The position numbers and the translations under genes are program-made. Of a stretch of 64,000 nt of DNA, positions 46,601-55,584 are shown one piece after another. The stretch covers positions 1 to 64,000 of the forward strand of contig CAYZJH010000010.1 of NCBI GenBank assembly GCA_964478625.1, given 5' to 3'. How positions within the stretch are numbered: the first letter of the stretch is position 1; each line of letters opens with the position of its first letter. Source of the DNA: SKZT01 sp964478625 (GTDB taxonomy: Bacteria > Desulfobacterota > Desulfobacteria > Desulfobacterales > SKZT01). The notes under the pieces were generated by a model. That model was not told the origin of the DNA. It did no database searches and worked only from the letters and a program-made list of their open reading frames with translations.

Positions 46601-47443
46601 TATCCGGTAAGTCAGATCTGTGAGCAGGGAATAGACGGTTGTGTAAGAATCACTGGTCACATGATAAGAGGATTTGGCTTCTGTAAGAATTTGAGACAAT
46701 TCCCGGTTTTTCTCTTTGACATAGAGCTGGAATTCTTTGGCTTTTGATTCAAACCCTCCGGGGAAAGCGGTCTCTGCAAAAACTTCCCGCCAGCACAATA
46801 ACGTATTGGCTGCATCATGAAGCGCGCGGAGCAGGGGCGGGGAAACGTCGTCGGCATAGATCTGATCTCCCGTAAAAAGAAGTAGATGAGGTCTTTTTAC
46901 AGGATCAGTGTATTGATTTTGATTTTGCAAAAGATCGTCCAATGCCGCAAGCATATCTTTCCCCTCACCATGGGGCTTGCGGCAGGAACCATGGATCAGG
47001 TTGAACTGGTTAAAGTTTCTCGGTGGAAGAGAAAAACAGGGCAACTTTCCTTTGGCACAGCCGATATGTTTTTCAGTTTGATGAATAAGATTTATGGATT
47101 CATCAGCAAGATCAACGGAACTTGTGTTCGGTTCACTGGATTTTCTGAATAAAAGATTGTATCCGTAGAGCTTTTCCGGTTCTATCCCGTTGGTTCCAGA
47201 CAAATCCAGATGCACCATGGCCACGTGCAGATGCATCCCTAAAGCAATGGTGGAAACAAGGTCATGATTTAAATTGCTATGACTGTAAACAGGAGCACTT
47301 GTCGGCTCGATACCGTCATGCAAGGTCAATTCGATGTATCTTGCTTCCTTCAGAGCCACAAATACACATATGAAATGGCTGGTCACCTTCCTGAGGATAG
47401 GACCGCACAATACGAGGTTTAAGTTTTGGATCTGAATAGCCAT
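43634..47443 (-). CDS. Large PhoD-like metallophosphatase
   Basis: This 1269-aa protein has PhoD-type phosphatase motifs: HLLLFTGDQIYADD (GDQIYAD, 192-198), LMIFDDHEVTDDWN (507-516) and VLISGDVHYAYTN (GDVHYAY, 781-787). Known PhoD enzymes are 450-600 aa, exported and Ca/Fe-dependent. This one is more than twice as long, has no signal peptide, and has an unrecognised region of more than 400 residues after the core. The enzyme is likely cytosolic or delivered by another route. It is co-oriented and closely spaced with the 2851-aa gene (downstream) and the lipoprotein-like gene (upstream, 15 bases). Confidence 0.85.
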   Translation of the reverse strand: MAIQIQNLNLVLCGPILRKVTSHFICVFVALKEARYIELTLHDGIEPTSAPVYSHSNLNHDLVSTIALGMHLHVAMVHLDLSGTNGIEPEKLYGYNLLFRKSSEPNTSSVDLADESINLIHQTEKHIGCAKGKLPCFSLPPRNFNQFNLIHGSCRKPHGEGKDMLAALDDLLQNQNQYTDPVKRPHLLLFTGDQIYADDVSPPLLRALHDAANTLLCWREVFAETAFPGGFESKAKEFQLYVKEKNRELSQILTEAKSSYHVTSDSYTTVYSLLTDLTYRIDQLISLFPPKSLFEKTVFYAEYAGIKAHLLEFKKDLNTWININRENTGFVLNFLELYYTKQNALEGYLDFFQELASDNHWGQIEVSKTPSPVDNFPPASEIGKMVAARNKLPKQPLVLSRISPPQRARELKEFSGMTSDAMDAHLMFLGEFYMMYLFTWSDEIWPVDEYGEKTLPYYWDAVPNYSLFGPLSKQSLIKARDKTLRFLKSLPKVRRVLANIPTLMIFDDHEVTDDWNLHEDWVVQVNDPVNNVFGAHLLRNALAAYAVFQDWGNRPEDYIPQKDPEKPENPGYRILKKLTCKINNEGNSCHPDIMDNITFHSNDGLFDLFGLGRFAYDDQKRANTDAHIIERMEGSYKTKDWHWQFDPYEHTGNSFFKLIALDTRTWRGFPDEGWTVRYHHHLKDQFDLAKDSFIGRKGPASLIHKRVMEHQLEGLSNHLLNIVISPAPVFGLPLLEDLFQRFIALSGSVEESDYESWQGNSDGFAGFRKHLKDKAVVLISGDVHYAYTNFISFGKKPESGIPGETQMAQLCSSSMKNETALTEALGIAGRSGHALEFWFKPLTVSPVEWGKINQIRQKVLENLVDTGKNAGNIGEWWTQTAPLLPSDDQALIKYYLSFKDFSLFNFEMLLPNGAWELGSGIGSFLWGDFLLGNFHGVYERGEDHQEYVVYFRKDNQNLNQNNIHRQERLETLKVINNYSTEVTSEEYEGHWDEMREIVGFNNIARIGFQSEQNDPLNVTRLFHSLYWQIHKSGETKDLISYTLHDVPLKVSGERWWIFFKEELVRLTWQEYDWWNPDGSEKIYATLNGKTNPPAYARLRQYYQLSGLMGKFQAATDPNQLVWGAVFISYLIKMAQSKDMLPCSERSIDLMRAAGKNRQLDLKNNPFRLYNITEYAPEPGDIICHWRDQAFDYHDIDPDDISPMPAQCEVVVEKNNKTMMTIGGNISSSVGRHTISLDDEGKIPPGSRPNPDVPGEYIAVVKIHTDLPVS

Positions 47444-47458
47444 ACCAATAAACCTTAT

Positions 47459-48073
47459 TTAGTTTTGAATGATTTTTCGTAACGCAGCCTTGACGTCATC
47501 TGCGGTTTTGTATTTGGCGGTGGTTTTTGTCCCATCCCGCCACTCGCACTCGCATCCTCCGCGAAGCTGCTTGCTGATACTTTCATCAAGTTTGAGCCTG
47601 TCAGCCTTTTTTGGGGCATACGGGACTTCATAGACGAAAACATCATAGAGTTTTCCTTTAAAATCGTGATGAACCTGGGGCCAGTAACAGATAATGACCA
47701 GTTTAGGTTGACCGGTTGTGTCAGGATTGAAAATAAAGACAGATTCTATGTACGGGTCTCCGCCTTCCGGTTCGAAAGTATCGATCAGAACCTTCCGGTA
47801 TTTGTTTTCAGTTTCGGGCACATATATGTAACCTATAATCCGAAGGTATAGCTGATCCGATTCTTCGAACTCCTGTTTGTAAAATGCAATGATCGCATCA
47901 AGTTTTCCGCCCCATGTATTTGTTTCAATCACATTGTGGGTGAGGGATGTCTCTGGCGGTCCGTATCTCTTTGCGAAACTTTTGGCCGACTCGTTTTTCT
48001 GCCGGATTAAATACGATTCACAGGCCACAGGAGCCATCAAAATGAAAATGATTGTTGAATAGAGTAGTTTCAT
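47459..48073 (-). CDS. Hypothetical exported protein, 204 aa
   Basis: This protein begins with a short signal-peptide-like stretch (MKLLYSTIIFILMAPVACES). The Cys at position 18 in a PVAC context could be a lipobox-like site, but it is weak. The mature part is polar, with beta-rich segments (LYLRIIGYIYVPE, LVIICYWPQVHHDF) and a C-terminal CECEW. No family is recognised. It lies in the middle of the FlhA-C-like and PhoD-like gene row, 39 bases after the former, so it is probably part of the same unit. Confidence 0.6.
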   Translation of the reverse strand: MKLLYSTIIFILMAPVACESYLIRQKNESAKSFAKRYGPPETSLTHNVIETNTWGGKLDAIIAFYKQEFEESDQLYLRIIGYIYVPETENKYRKVLIDTFEPEGGDPYIESVFIFNPDTTGQPKLVIICYWPQVHHDFKGKLYDVFVYEVPYAPKKADRLKLDESISKQLRGGCECEWRDGTKTTAKYKTADDVKAALRKIIQN

Positions 48074-48112
48074 GGATTTTCAACGCTTTCATGGGGAAGG
48101 GGTGTTTTCCAT

Positions 48113-49957
48113 TTAAATGGTATTGAGATAGATCTTTTCAATCAGAGTAATTTCGGTGGCTGGAGAAAGTTCTTCGTAACAGAGCACCGGGACATCCGGA
48201 AATTCAACAGCCAGCATATCGCGAATAAAGGGCCTTACCGAAGCGATGGTCAATATTGCCGGAATGGCTGCATCGATTGAAAGTGAATAACGTGCTTTTC
48301 GAACCTGCTCACGAACAGCTTCGATTTCCTCCATACCGAAAAGTTTTTTCCCCTCTTTTCCATTCTTCGCTGCCAGATGTTCAATGATCCTCTTTTCCAA
48401 AGCCGGATCCAATAAATAAACAGACAAGGTATTCTGCCAGCGCCCGTAAGTATATTTGTGGCTGATATAGTCTTTCAGGCCGGTGCGAACAAATTGGACG
48501 AGGTTTTCAGTGGTGGGATGATGATTATGTCCAATGTCGTGGTGAATCACCAGCCGGTCTTCAAACACGAAATATCGGGATGGATCGGTCAGGACATAAT
48601 CATAATGCAGCAGACACTCCAGAATGCTGCGCAAATCCCGAATAGAAATTCCTTCCGACAGCAGCTTGCGAAATACCTGGGCAAGCTGTCCCCCGGAATA
48701 AATATCCATTGCGAAGGAAACAATCTCCGGGTAAACCTGTTCCAGAAGCGACAACTCGAATTCCACGCTTTCAGTGTCCACCAGGCAGCCGGGTCGCCTG
48801 CGAATTTCGCCGGCCAGAACCAATATGATGTAGCCGATGGCATCCCAGGTAAAGATGCCTGCCGATTCCAATTTATCACGGTAGGATATATCCGTCAGGC
48901 TGTTTTGTCGATTATTGGAAGGATTCATGATGGGTGTTGCTTCATGAATCCCATAGTCGACAAGGTTTGCAGGCCCTTCATTTACCAGAAGCTGTCCCGG
49001 CCCCAGACCCCGATGGGGGAGGTTCAGAAGGTGATTGAGGCGAAGCGCAAAAGCATTTTTCTCCAGAGATTCATTTTTTACCAGGCGAATTTCAGGAAAC
49101 CGGATCCCCAACTCATAAAACATTCCGTCTGAAAACAAGGTGAAAATCTCGCGAATTTTGGGATCAGTCTGTTCAGTCAACACGGGTACGACATTTTCTT
49201 GCGGAAGATCCCCCAGAAGTTGTTCCAGGTAGACCGGGTGGATTTCAATATCGAGTTGTTGCGGACGAAGGCGGGTAATTAAAGCTTCTGCAATTTTTTC
49301 ATCTTCCCATTTATCATCTTTTAATAGTCTGCAGATTTCAGTGAGAATGGATTTTTTTTCACCCACTGATATTCTCATTCCAAGAAGGGCTTTCAGAATC
49401 AAGCTGATATTATCCGAGTCGAGTTGATCCAGGAGGTGGAAAAGAGATTCCGGTAAAAAATACTTTCCGGATTCCATGAAATCATTTAATTGTCCCTGAC
49501 CTGCGAGTTTTTCCGGTTGAAGTCGAATGACTTCACCAATGAGCAGGACAAAAAAATCTTCCACTCGCTCAACAGCATCAGGATCAAGAGCATAAAACTT
49601 TTCCGAGTCAGGGTATTCATGATCAGGAAATATTTTCTTTAACCAGGAATCCGGGGAAAAGGCCACCGGTAATTTTCCCGGTCCCCCAATATCAAAATAT
49701 TCCCAGACCTGGCCGAAAAGCGTAAACGGATAGGTTAAAAGCTCTTGATGCACCTGGATACGGAAAGGTTTTACCCGGGAATTGACCGTGAACATCACCT
49801 GTACATCTCCCCAAATACCCAAGTCTTTTAAAAGGATGTCGGTGGAATCTTTAATTTTTTTCTTTAAACGGAGATTCTCGCCATCCTTCAGAATGAAAGC
49901 AAATTCTTCGTGGAATTCGACGACTATAGAAATTTGTGGAGATGTTGAATGGATCAT
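48113..49957 (-). CDS. Protein with FlhA/SctV C-terminal-like domain
   Basis: This 614-aa soluble protein resembles the cytoplasmic domain of type III export-gate proteins FlhA/SctV over about residues 255-605. Matches are LLSEGISIRDLRSILECLLH (cf. FlhA IRDMRTILETLAEH), YLLDPALEKRIIEHL and VRPFIRDML then FPDVPVLCYEEL. No transmembrane domain is present, unlike FlhA. The N-terminal half has a weaker second copy (LDPDAVERVEDFFVLLIGEV, RISVGEKKSILTEICRLL; 120-215). I choose ATG 49957 (SD GGAGG). No other type III secretion gene is seen. It sits next to another FlhA-C-like protein. Confidence 0.8.
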   Translation of the reverse strand: MIHSTSPQISIVVEFHEEFAFILKDGENLRLKKKIKDSTDILLKDLGIWGDVQVMFTVNSRVKPFRIQVHQELLTYPFTLFGQVWEYFDIGGPGKLPVAFSPDSWLKKIFPDHEYPDSEKFYALDPDAVERVEDFFVLLIGEVIRLQPEKLAGQGQLNDFMESGKYFLPESLFHLLDQLDSDNISLILKALLGMRISVGEKKSILTEICRLLKDDKWEDEKIAEALITRLRPQQLDIEIHPVYLEQLLGDLPQENVVPVLTEQTDPKIREIFTLFSDGMFYELGIRFPEIRLVKNESLEKNAFALRLNHLLNLPHRGLGPGQLLVNEGPANLVDYGIHEATPIMNPSNNRQNSLTDISYRDKLESAGIFTWDAIGYIILVLAGEIRRRPGCLVDTESVEFELSLLEQVYPEIVSFAMDIYSGGQLAQVFRKLLSEGISIRDLRSILECLLHYDYVLTDPSRYFVFEDRLVIHHDIGHNHHPTTENLVQFVRTGLKDYISHKYTYGRWQNTLSVYLLDPALEKRIIEHLAAKNGKEGKKLFGMEEIEAVREQVRKARYSLSIDAAIPAILTIASVRPFIRDMLAVEFPDVPVLCYEELSPATEITLIEKIYLNTI

Positions 49958-49970
49958 GGATTCCTCCGGA

Positions 49971-52900
49971 TTATTTCTCATGGATGATACTTGCTGAAAT
50001 CTGTTTTCTCAATTCGGGTTTTAATTCACGAAAAGAGAGCACGTTAATCCGTGGAAAATCAAGTTGGATCAACTGCCGCACATAGAAACGAATGCCTTCA
50101 TCCTTTTCATCACGGGTGACCACAACGGTTTTCCACTGAGAGTAAGGCTGAACGGCCTTCCTGAAGGCAGTTAAAATGTTCTGAGTGGTCTGCGGTTCAA
50201 TGGCAAGGAATTTTTTCCCGTTACTTTGGTGAATATAGTATTGAATTTCCTCTTCAAATTCCGGAGAAAGTTCCAGGAAGTGATAACCTGGCCGGTTGCC
50301 GGGCAACTCTTCTTTCATCGCCAATCGAAGTGCTTCCACTATAGGTATGATATCCTCTGTCCCGAAATTATACTCCCCAAAGGTTTTCAGGATGAGCGCT
50401 AAATTCATCAAGGGAACGGATTCTTTCACCAGATAGTGCAATACCTTGTTCAGACGTCTTTTGGCATTAAAATCCGGAACACTCTCTTTTACCAGGGCTT
50501 TTCGGTTTGATTCTTCTTCCTTTATTTCCGTCTGCCATCTAGCGAGTCGATCATCAATTTGCTGCAGGTCCAGAAATTTTTCGATATGTGCCAAAATCAC
50601 TGCCTCAAGATGGCTGTTTATGTATTCGAAACAGTTCTGTGACTGGTTGGCGGAAGGCAGCTTTTTGAACTCGATTTCGGAAATCCATGCACCGCTCATT
50701 TCCCCAGTCGTCGGATCATAGGCAGGCACAATGGAATTCAGTAACCGGGAAAGCTCCCCGGACCATTTCCGGTACTCGGGCAAAAATCGTTTTCCCGGCT
50801 CGATGGTTCCCATCACAATGGGTACTTCCATAATCATGATAATATAAGTATTGGGCATTAAGCCTGAATTGTTCAGACGAACCCTCAGCCGGGGAAGAAT
50901 AATTCCCAGGTGTTTTTCGATCTGTTTTTGAAGAGCGGAATAATGAGTTTTGATCAGCGGATGTTCGTCGGAAAACTCTTCGCCTGTGTCATTGAAAAGC
51001 GATGTGTGCACATCGATGGCGATGGGGGTAACCACCGACAGCATAGAGGCGGTACCGGGTATGATCGGTAAACTGTCCTGTTTCCATTTGATTTGCTGAT
51101 ATTTTTCCCGCACCAGCTTGAACCTGGCCTTGCGAAAATTTCCTCTCCACAGCAGGTCATTTTTTTGAGTAAATTGACGCTCCCGGAATATCAGCCAGTT
51201 TTTCAGCCGGTAAAAATCAAGGTCATTGCTGATCAAGGGTAATATTTTGTCCACAATTTCAACCGGTTGAAAAGATTCATTATCGGCTTTGTCAGGTTCG
51301 ACCAGATCGAATTCACCCATAGCATCCTCAAAACGCCCCATCATCCAGAACAGGATACCGAAACAAAGGTGATACCCGGATTTGGTCTGTTCACGATATT
51401 CCGGATCGGATTTCATTGCCCTGCGGTAAAGTTCAAGGCTATGCTGCAAAAAATTTAAGGATTTAAGCTTTTCGGCGATCAGAATCATCACGTGGGGATC
51501 TTCCCCATTTTGAAAAGCATTTTCCCAGGTTTCCAGGGCTTTGTTTTTCAAATCATCAGCCGTTTCTTCTAAATTTTCTTCCGCCGGGTTTATGCAGGCA
51601 GTTTCAAACGTATTCAACGTCTTGAGTTTTAACTCTTTCGCTGTTTTTTCCAAATGCTTCGGCTCAACGTTTTTACAAGTATTCACTATCCTCTCGGTTT
51701 CCGGATTAATATTTTTTTTCTCCGCGTTTAATTTTTCCGCTTCTGTTTTCAAATTTTCCGATAATGTGTTTAATCTGTCACCCACCCAGAAATAAAAATA
51801 GGGGGAACGATTTTTCTGCTTTGCTGCTTCAATAAAAAAATCTTTCAGTTCCTTTAGGTGGATGCCATGGTAAGGAAAAGGTCCTTTCCGGTTTCGATCA
51901 AAAGCCGGTTCATTAAAGATTTTGTCCAAATCGAGGTAGCTATAAAAATTGACAGCTCCCAGGTTTTCTTCAGTCACAAAGATATTGCGGTTAAATTGAT
52001 GGTAATTCAACCAATCAAGATGCCGGGGGCTTTTCAAAATCGAACGATAGCGAGAATTGAAAACCAATTTCCGGTATTCCCTGCTAAGGATGAATAGTTT
52101 GAACCGGCGGTTTTGCTGCAAGTGCCGGCAGTATTTTTCTTTCTGAAGTAGTTTGCAATAGGATAGGTCTTGCGATAAGCTTTTAAAATCCTCATTGTGG
52201 AAAAAATTATCACCTTCTTCCAGTTTTCTTTTTAAAATATCTCGCAGTTGAAAAACGGCGGAGGGCCAAAAATGTTTTTGAATGTGGGAGTAAATAAGTC
52301 GGGCCACCGATTCCTGTTTGGAGGAAAGAAAAATATCGGCTAAACAAGAGAGGGTATGAACGTGGAGATCGTTGAACTCCTTTTCCCATTGAATCTGATT
52401 TTTTGATGATAAGACCATTGAATTAAATTTACCACTGTCTTGCTTGAGCCATAATAACCGGTGGGGAAGCAAACTTTCCAGAATTTCCCGGGCCTCCCTG
52501 GTCAATTCCTCGCTTTCCCTGGTAAATTTTGCAGCATCGCTGTGATGTTTTTTCAACTCGTTATTTAAAGCTTCAATTCCTGCTTTGCAGGATGTTACCT
52601 TATCTTCATATTTTTTCAGGCGGGTTTCTTCAAGTCCGTCAAAATTTGAAGTGACCGCGACATTAAAGGCAGAAGTTTGCCCGGAAAAATAAGGTGTTGT
52701 TTGTCCACTACCCCTGGAAATCTTTTCCCTTAATAATTCCGCTTCTTGTTGCACATTTTTAAGTTCCAGTTCTTTTTTGCAAATTTCTTTTTCTATCCTG
52801 AAAACCTCCTCAAGTTTTTTTCCGGCATCTTCCTGCTTTTTTTTGGTCAGTTGCGAATTGACTATCGCCATGGCCAGCTTGCCATAGGGCCAATTGGGTT

Positions 52901-55436
52901 CCATGGCTTTCACTGTTAAAAGATATTGGCGGGCTTTTTCCAATTCCCATTTCCAGAAATGGAGGCTGTACAGCTTGTAATATGAGATGGCGTAAGAGGG
53001 TTTTAATTCCTGAGCACGATGATAAGCTTTTTGCGCTTTATTAAAATAGCGTTCGTCACCGTCGCGGAGAAAGTACCAATAGCAGGCAGCCCCATAATCG
53101 TTCCACGCAAAGGCCAGTATGGAATTCCTGATCCGTCGGTTTGCCTTGGTCTTTAAATATCTTTCCATCCAATCGATCAGGAAAGGATCCAACACAATTT
53201 CTTTCAGATTCTGAAATTCCGTTTCAGCTGCTTTGCTGACCAGTTTTTCATTAAGGTGATGGAAAAACAGTTGCGGTTGGATTACTCCACCGGATATGAT
53301 CCCTAAAGCCGATTTTTCTTTGATTTTAGCAGAGACCCATTCCTTCAGCCGATGATCATCCTCAGGGGAAATTTCCCGGGAAACTGCATCGATGAACAGA
53401 CTCAGTTTTTTTAACAGTTTTTTATGTGCGAATTTTCCATTATTTCCCGGATTATTGAAAAAAGTAATCAGTTTTTTAAATTCATTTTCAGGTTCATCCA
53501 TGTTTTCCCAGGTACGACAATGGTTTTGTACCGTTTCCAGGTACCGCTCATAACGCTGGAACATTGGTTTGCCGATCAGGTAATAATAATATTCCTCATA
53601 ATTGGCAAACCATTGGGAAACATTTGCGGAATTGGAACTGGTGAAGTGTTCGTAGGCTTTCGCAAAATTTCCCTCTTCGGCGTAAATTCGTGCCAGCCCA
53701 TGGTCCAGTTCCGCTATAAAGGTTCTTCGTTTGATTTCTTTTGATTCTCTTCCACTCAAAAAATTTTCGCGGGCCTTTTGCAGGTCATTCCAATTGCCTA
53801 AAAGCCAAAACACATATCCCCGGTTGGCCCATGCCCCCAGGTTACCGAGATTCAACTTCAGAACTTCTTCGTATTTTTTCAGAACCCATTCCGCCACATG
53901 ACGTTCCAGGGAAGGATGGGTTCTCCACAGGGTTTCCGCTTTAATGGCTAATGAGAACTGAGCGACTTCAAAACGCGGTTCCAGATCCACTACACGCTGG
54001 AAAACCTGAAGTTCCGTAGGTAAGTGGGCTTCTATTTCCCCCAGCGCAAAATTATACAGGACATTTTCCATGGCGTAATTGGGAAGCAGTGTCTCAGCCT
54101 TTTTCAGGCAATCCATCGCATTCAGAATTGACCCTGTATAATACCAGGACAGAGCGGTTGTGACTAACGCTTCAAAGAGATAAGTGCTTTTATCGGGCAG
54201 TTCGTCTGAAAGCCTTTCCAGACGATAAACGGCCCGCTCAGCCACCGGGCGGGTCTCGAATACCGGATAGAGCTTTTGTCCGAGAATCCCTCCTAAAAAT
54301 CGTTGAAAAAGCAACATGCGGACATACCCTAATTCGGCCCGAGCCAGCAATACCTCACGATGTCCCAACCTGGGAACAATCAGGGCGGTATAATAGCGGA
54401 GCTTTTGCCATCCATGATGGTGAAGCCGCAATGCTTTTTGAAACATTTTTCTGCTCCGGTATCTGGATAATGGTTTCAGGGTGGGATCAAAATAATAAAT
54501 GGCTTCCTGATAAAGTTTCCGTGCTTCATCGTATGCTTCGAGGGTATTTGAACGGGCGTAGTCTTCAGCTTCATACAGCAATGCCACGGCGCGGAAATAA
54601 TCGCTGGGCAGCAGGTCGATTTTATGCTTAACATTTCGCTTGATCTGGTTATAAATCTCTGTGGATACGGTAAAGTAGAGGCGCTCTAAGATCTGCTTGT
54701 ATTTTTCCGTATGGATATTCAGGGACAGGGGAGGCGGTACATCAGTGTTTGAGCCGACATCCGCCGTTAAAGGATACCGTATTGGATAAGCCAGGGTTTC
54801 CGGACTTTTCGGGGGGCCGATCCTCACCCGAGGCATAATTTCCAGTATCCATTGTCCGTGAGGGTCTTTTCGTTTGGTATAATAGCCGCTGATATGAATA
54901 TGGGAATGGAGGAAACCGTCCTTTTCAGAAGGTTTTTCCGTAATTTCATTTTTTAAATGTTTTTCGTCCAGTAACAGAAGACGACCGATTCGCTCATTAA
55001 TCTTTTCACAAAGGTGATGGGAGAGAAGGGTGATATTTTTGTCCTCATCAGCATTTTCTCCTAACACCGGCTTAAAATATTCCACCGAAAAAGTGTAATG
55101 GAAAGGGGCATTGGATTCCTTTAACCAGAAACGGTTCCAGACAATCAAGATCCCAAAAGTAGTCAGAAGAAGCAGTGCAACCAGAATCACATACCCGAGG
55201 GTGAGATTCTGTTGCACCCACACAGGATCCAGAAGTTTTGTCCAGGGAACTTCCTTGAGATTTTCCCACTCGACTTTATCCCACCATTGAACCGTTTCTA
55301 TCATGATTGGAATCAGGGAGATCATAAACCCGATCCAACCAATCCTGCCGACCCGTTGGTTTTTTCTCAGACCTTCATCTACACCTTCAATTCGCTTGAG
55401 AAGATCTTTGGGGGGAATGAAATTTAACCATTTCAT
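49971..55436 (-). CDS. Membrane TPR protein with FlhA-C-like C-terminus
   Basis: This 1821-aa protein has two membrane helices (residues 34-52 and 78-100). A long helical-repeat (TPR-like) region follows, about 280-1430, with repeated A/L/Y pairs such as FAKAYEHFTSSN and YFNKAQKAYHRAQEL and a coiled coil near 870-920. The C-terminal domain, about 1455-1815, resembles FlhA/SctV (RLRVRLNNSGLMPNTYI, IMGTIEPGKRF-like, VLHYLVKESVPLMNLALIL, FPRINVLSFREL). It may be a membrane-anchored platform that binds the FlhA-C-like partner encoded 13 bases downstream. Confidence 0.75.
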   Translation of the reverse strand: MKWLNFIPPKDLLKRIEGVDEGLRKNQRVGRIGWIGFMISLIPIMIETVQWWDKVEWENLKEVPWTKLLDPVWVQQNLTLGYVILVALLLLTTFGILIVWNRFWLKESNAPFHYTFSVEYFKPVLGENADEDKNITLLSHHLCEKINERIGRLLLLDEKHLKNEITEKPSEKDGFLHSHIHISGYYTKRKDPHGQWILEIMPRVRIGPPKSPETLAYPIRYPLTADVGSNTDVPPPLSLNIHTEKYKQILERLYFTVSTEIYNQIKRNVKHKIDLLPSDYFRAVALLYEAEDYARSNTLEAYDEARKLYQEAIYYFDPTLKPLSRYRSRKMFQKALRLHHHGWQKLRYYTALIVPRLGHREVLLARAELGYVRMLLFQRFLGGILGQKLYPVFETRPVAERAVYRLERLSDELPDKSTYLFEALVTTALSWYYTGSILNAMDCLKKAETLLPNYAMENVLYNFALGEIEAHLPTELQVFQRVVDLEPRFEVAQFSLAIKAETLWRTHPSLERHVAEWVLKKYEEVLKLNLGNLGAWANRGYVFWLLGNWNDLQKARENFLSGRESKEIKRRTFIAELDHGLARIYAEEGNFAKAYEHFTSSNSANVSQWFANYEEYYYYLIGKPMFQRYERYLETVQNHCRTWENMDEPENEFKKLITFFNNPGNNGKFAHKKLLKKLSLFIDAVSREISPEDDHRLKEWVSAKIKEKSALGIISGGVIQPQLFFHHLNEKLVSKAAETEFQNLKEIVLDPFLIDWMERYLKTKANRRIRNSILAFAWNDYGAACYWYFLRDGDERYFNKAQKAYHRAQELKPSYAISYYKLYSLHFWKWELEKARQYLLTVKAMEPNWPYGKLAMAIVNSQLTKKKQEDAGKKLEEVFRIEKEICKKELELKNVQQEAELLREKISRGSGQTTPYFSGQTSAFNVAVTSNFDGLEETRLKKYEDKVTSCKAGIEALNNELKKHHSDAAKFTRESEELTREAREILESLLPHRLLWLKQDSGKFNSMVLSSKNQIQWEKEFNDLHVHTLSCLADIFLSSKQESVARLIYSHIQKHFWPSAVFQLRDILKRKLEEGDNFFHNEDFKSLSQDLSYCKLLQKEKYCRHLQQNRRFKLFILSREYRKLVFNSRYRSILKSPRHLDWLNYHQFNRNIFVTEENLGAVNFYSYLDLDKIFNEPAFDRNRKGPFPYHGIHLKELKDFFIEAAKQKNRSPYFYFWVGDRLNTLSENLKTEAEKLNAEKKNINPETERIVNTCKNVEPKHLEKTAKELKLKTLNTFETACINPAEENLEETADDLKNKALETWENAFQNGEDPHVMILIAEKLKSLNFLQHSLELYRRAMKSDPEYREQTKSGYHLCFGILFWMMGRFEDAMGEFDLVEPDKADNESFQPVEIVDKILPLISNDLDFYRLKNWLIFRERQFTQKNDLLWRGNFRKARFKLVREKYQQIKWKQDSLPIIPGTASMLSVVTPIAIDVHTSLFNDTGEEFSDEHPLIKTHYSALQKQIEKHLGIILPRLRVRLNNSGLMPNTYIIMIMEVPIVMGTIEPGKRFLPEYRKWSGELSRLLNSIVPAYDPTTGEMSGAWISEIEFKKLPSANQSQNCFEYINSHLEAVILAHIEKFLDLQQIDDRLARWQTEIKEEESNRKALVKESVPDFNAKRRLNKVLHYLVKESVPLMNLALILKTFGEYNFGTEDIIPIVEALRLAMKEELPGNRPGYHFLELSPEFEEEIQYYIHQSNGKKFLAIEPQTTQNILTAFRKAVQPYSQWKTVVVTRDEKDEGIRFYVRQLIQLDFPRINVLSFRELKPELRKQISASIIHEK

Positions 55437-55584
55437 GGGAAACTTACCTTTGGTTTACTTTTTTGATCTCAGGTGCGGCTATGGCCGGAATCTAGAACGA
55501 TGACGACGGGTGTTCCCGTGACTGGCTGTGGTTGGCAGGATCTCTGTATATATTCACAGCAGAAGTAGGGACCAACAAGCTGGT

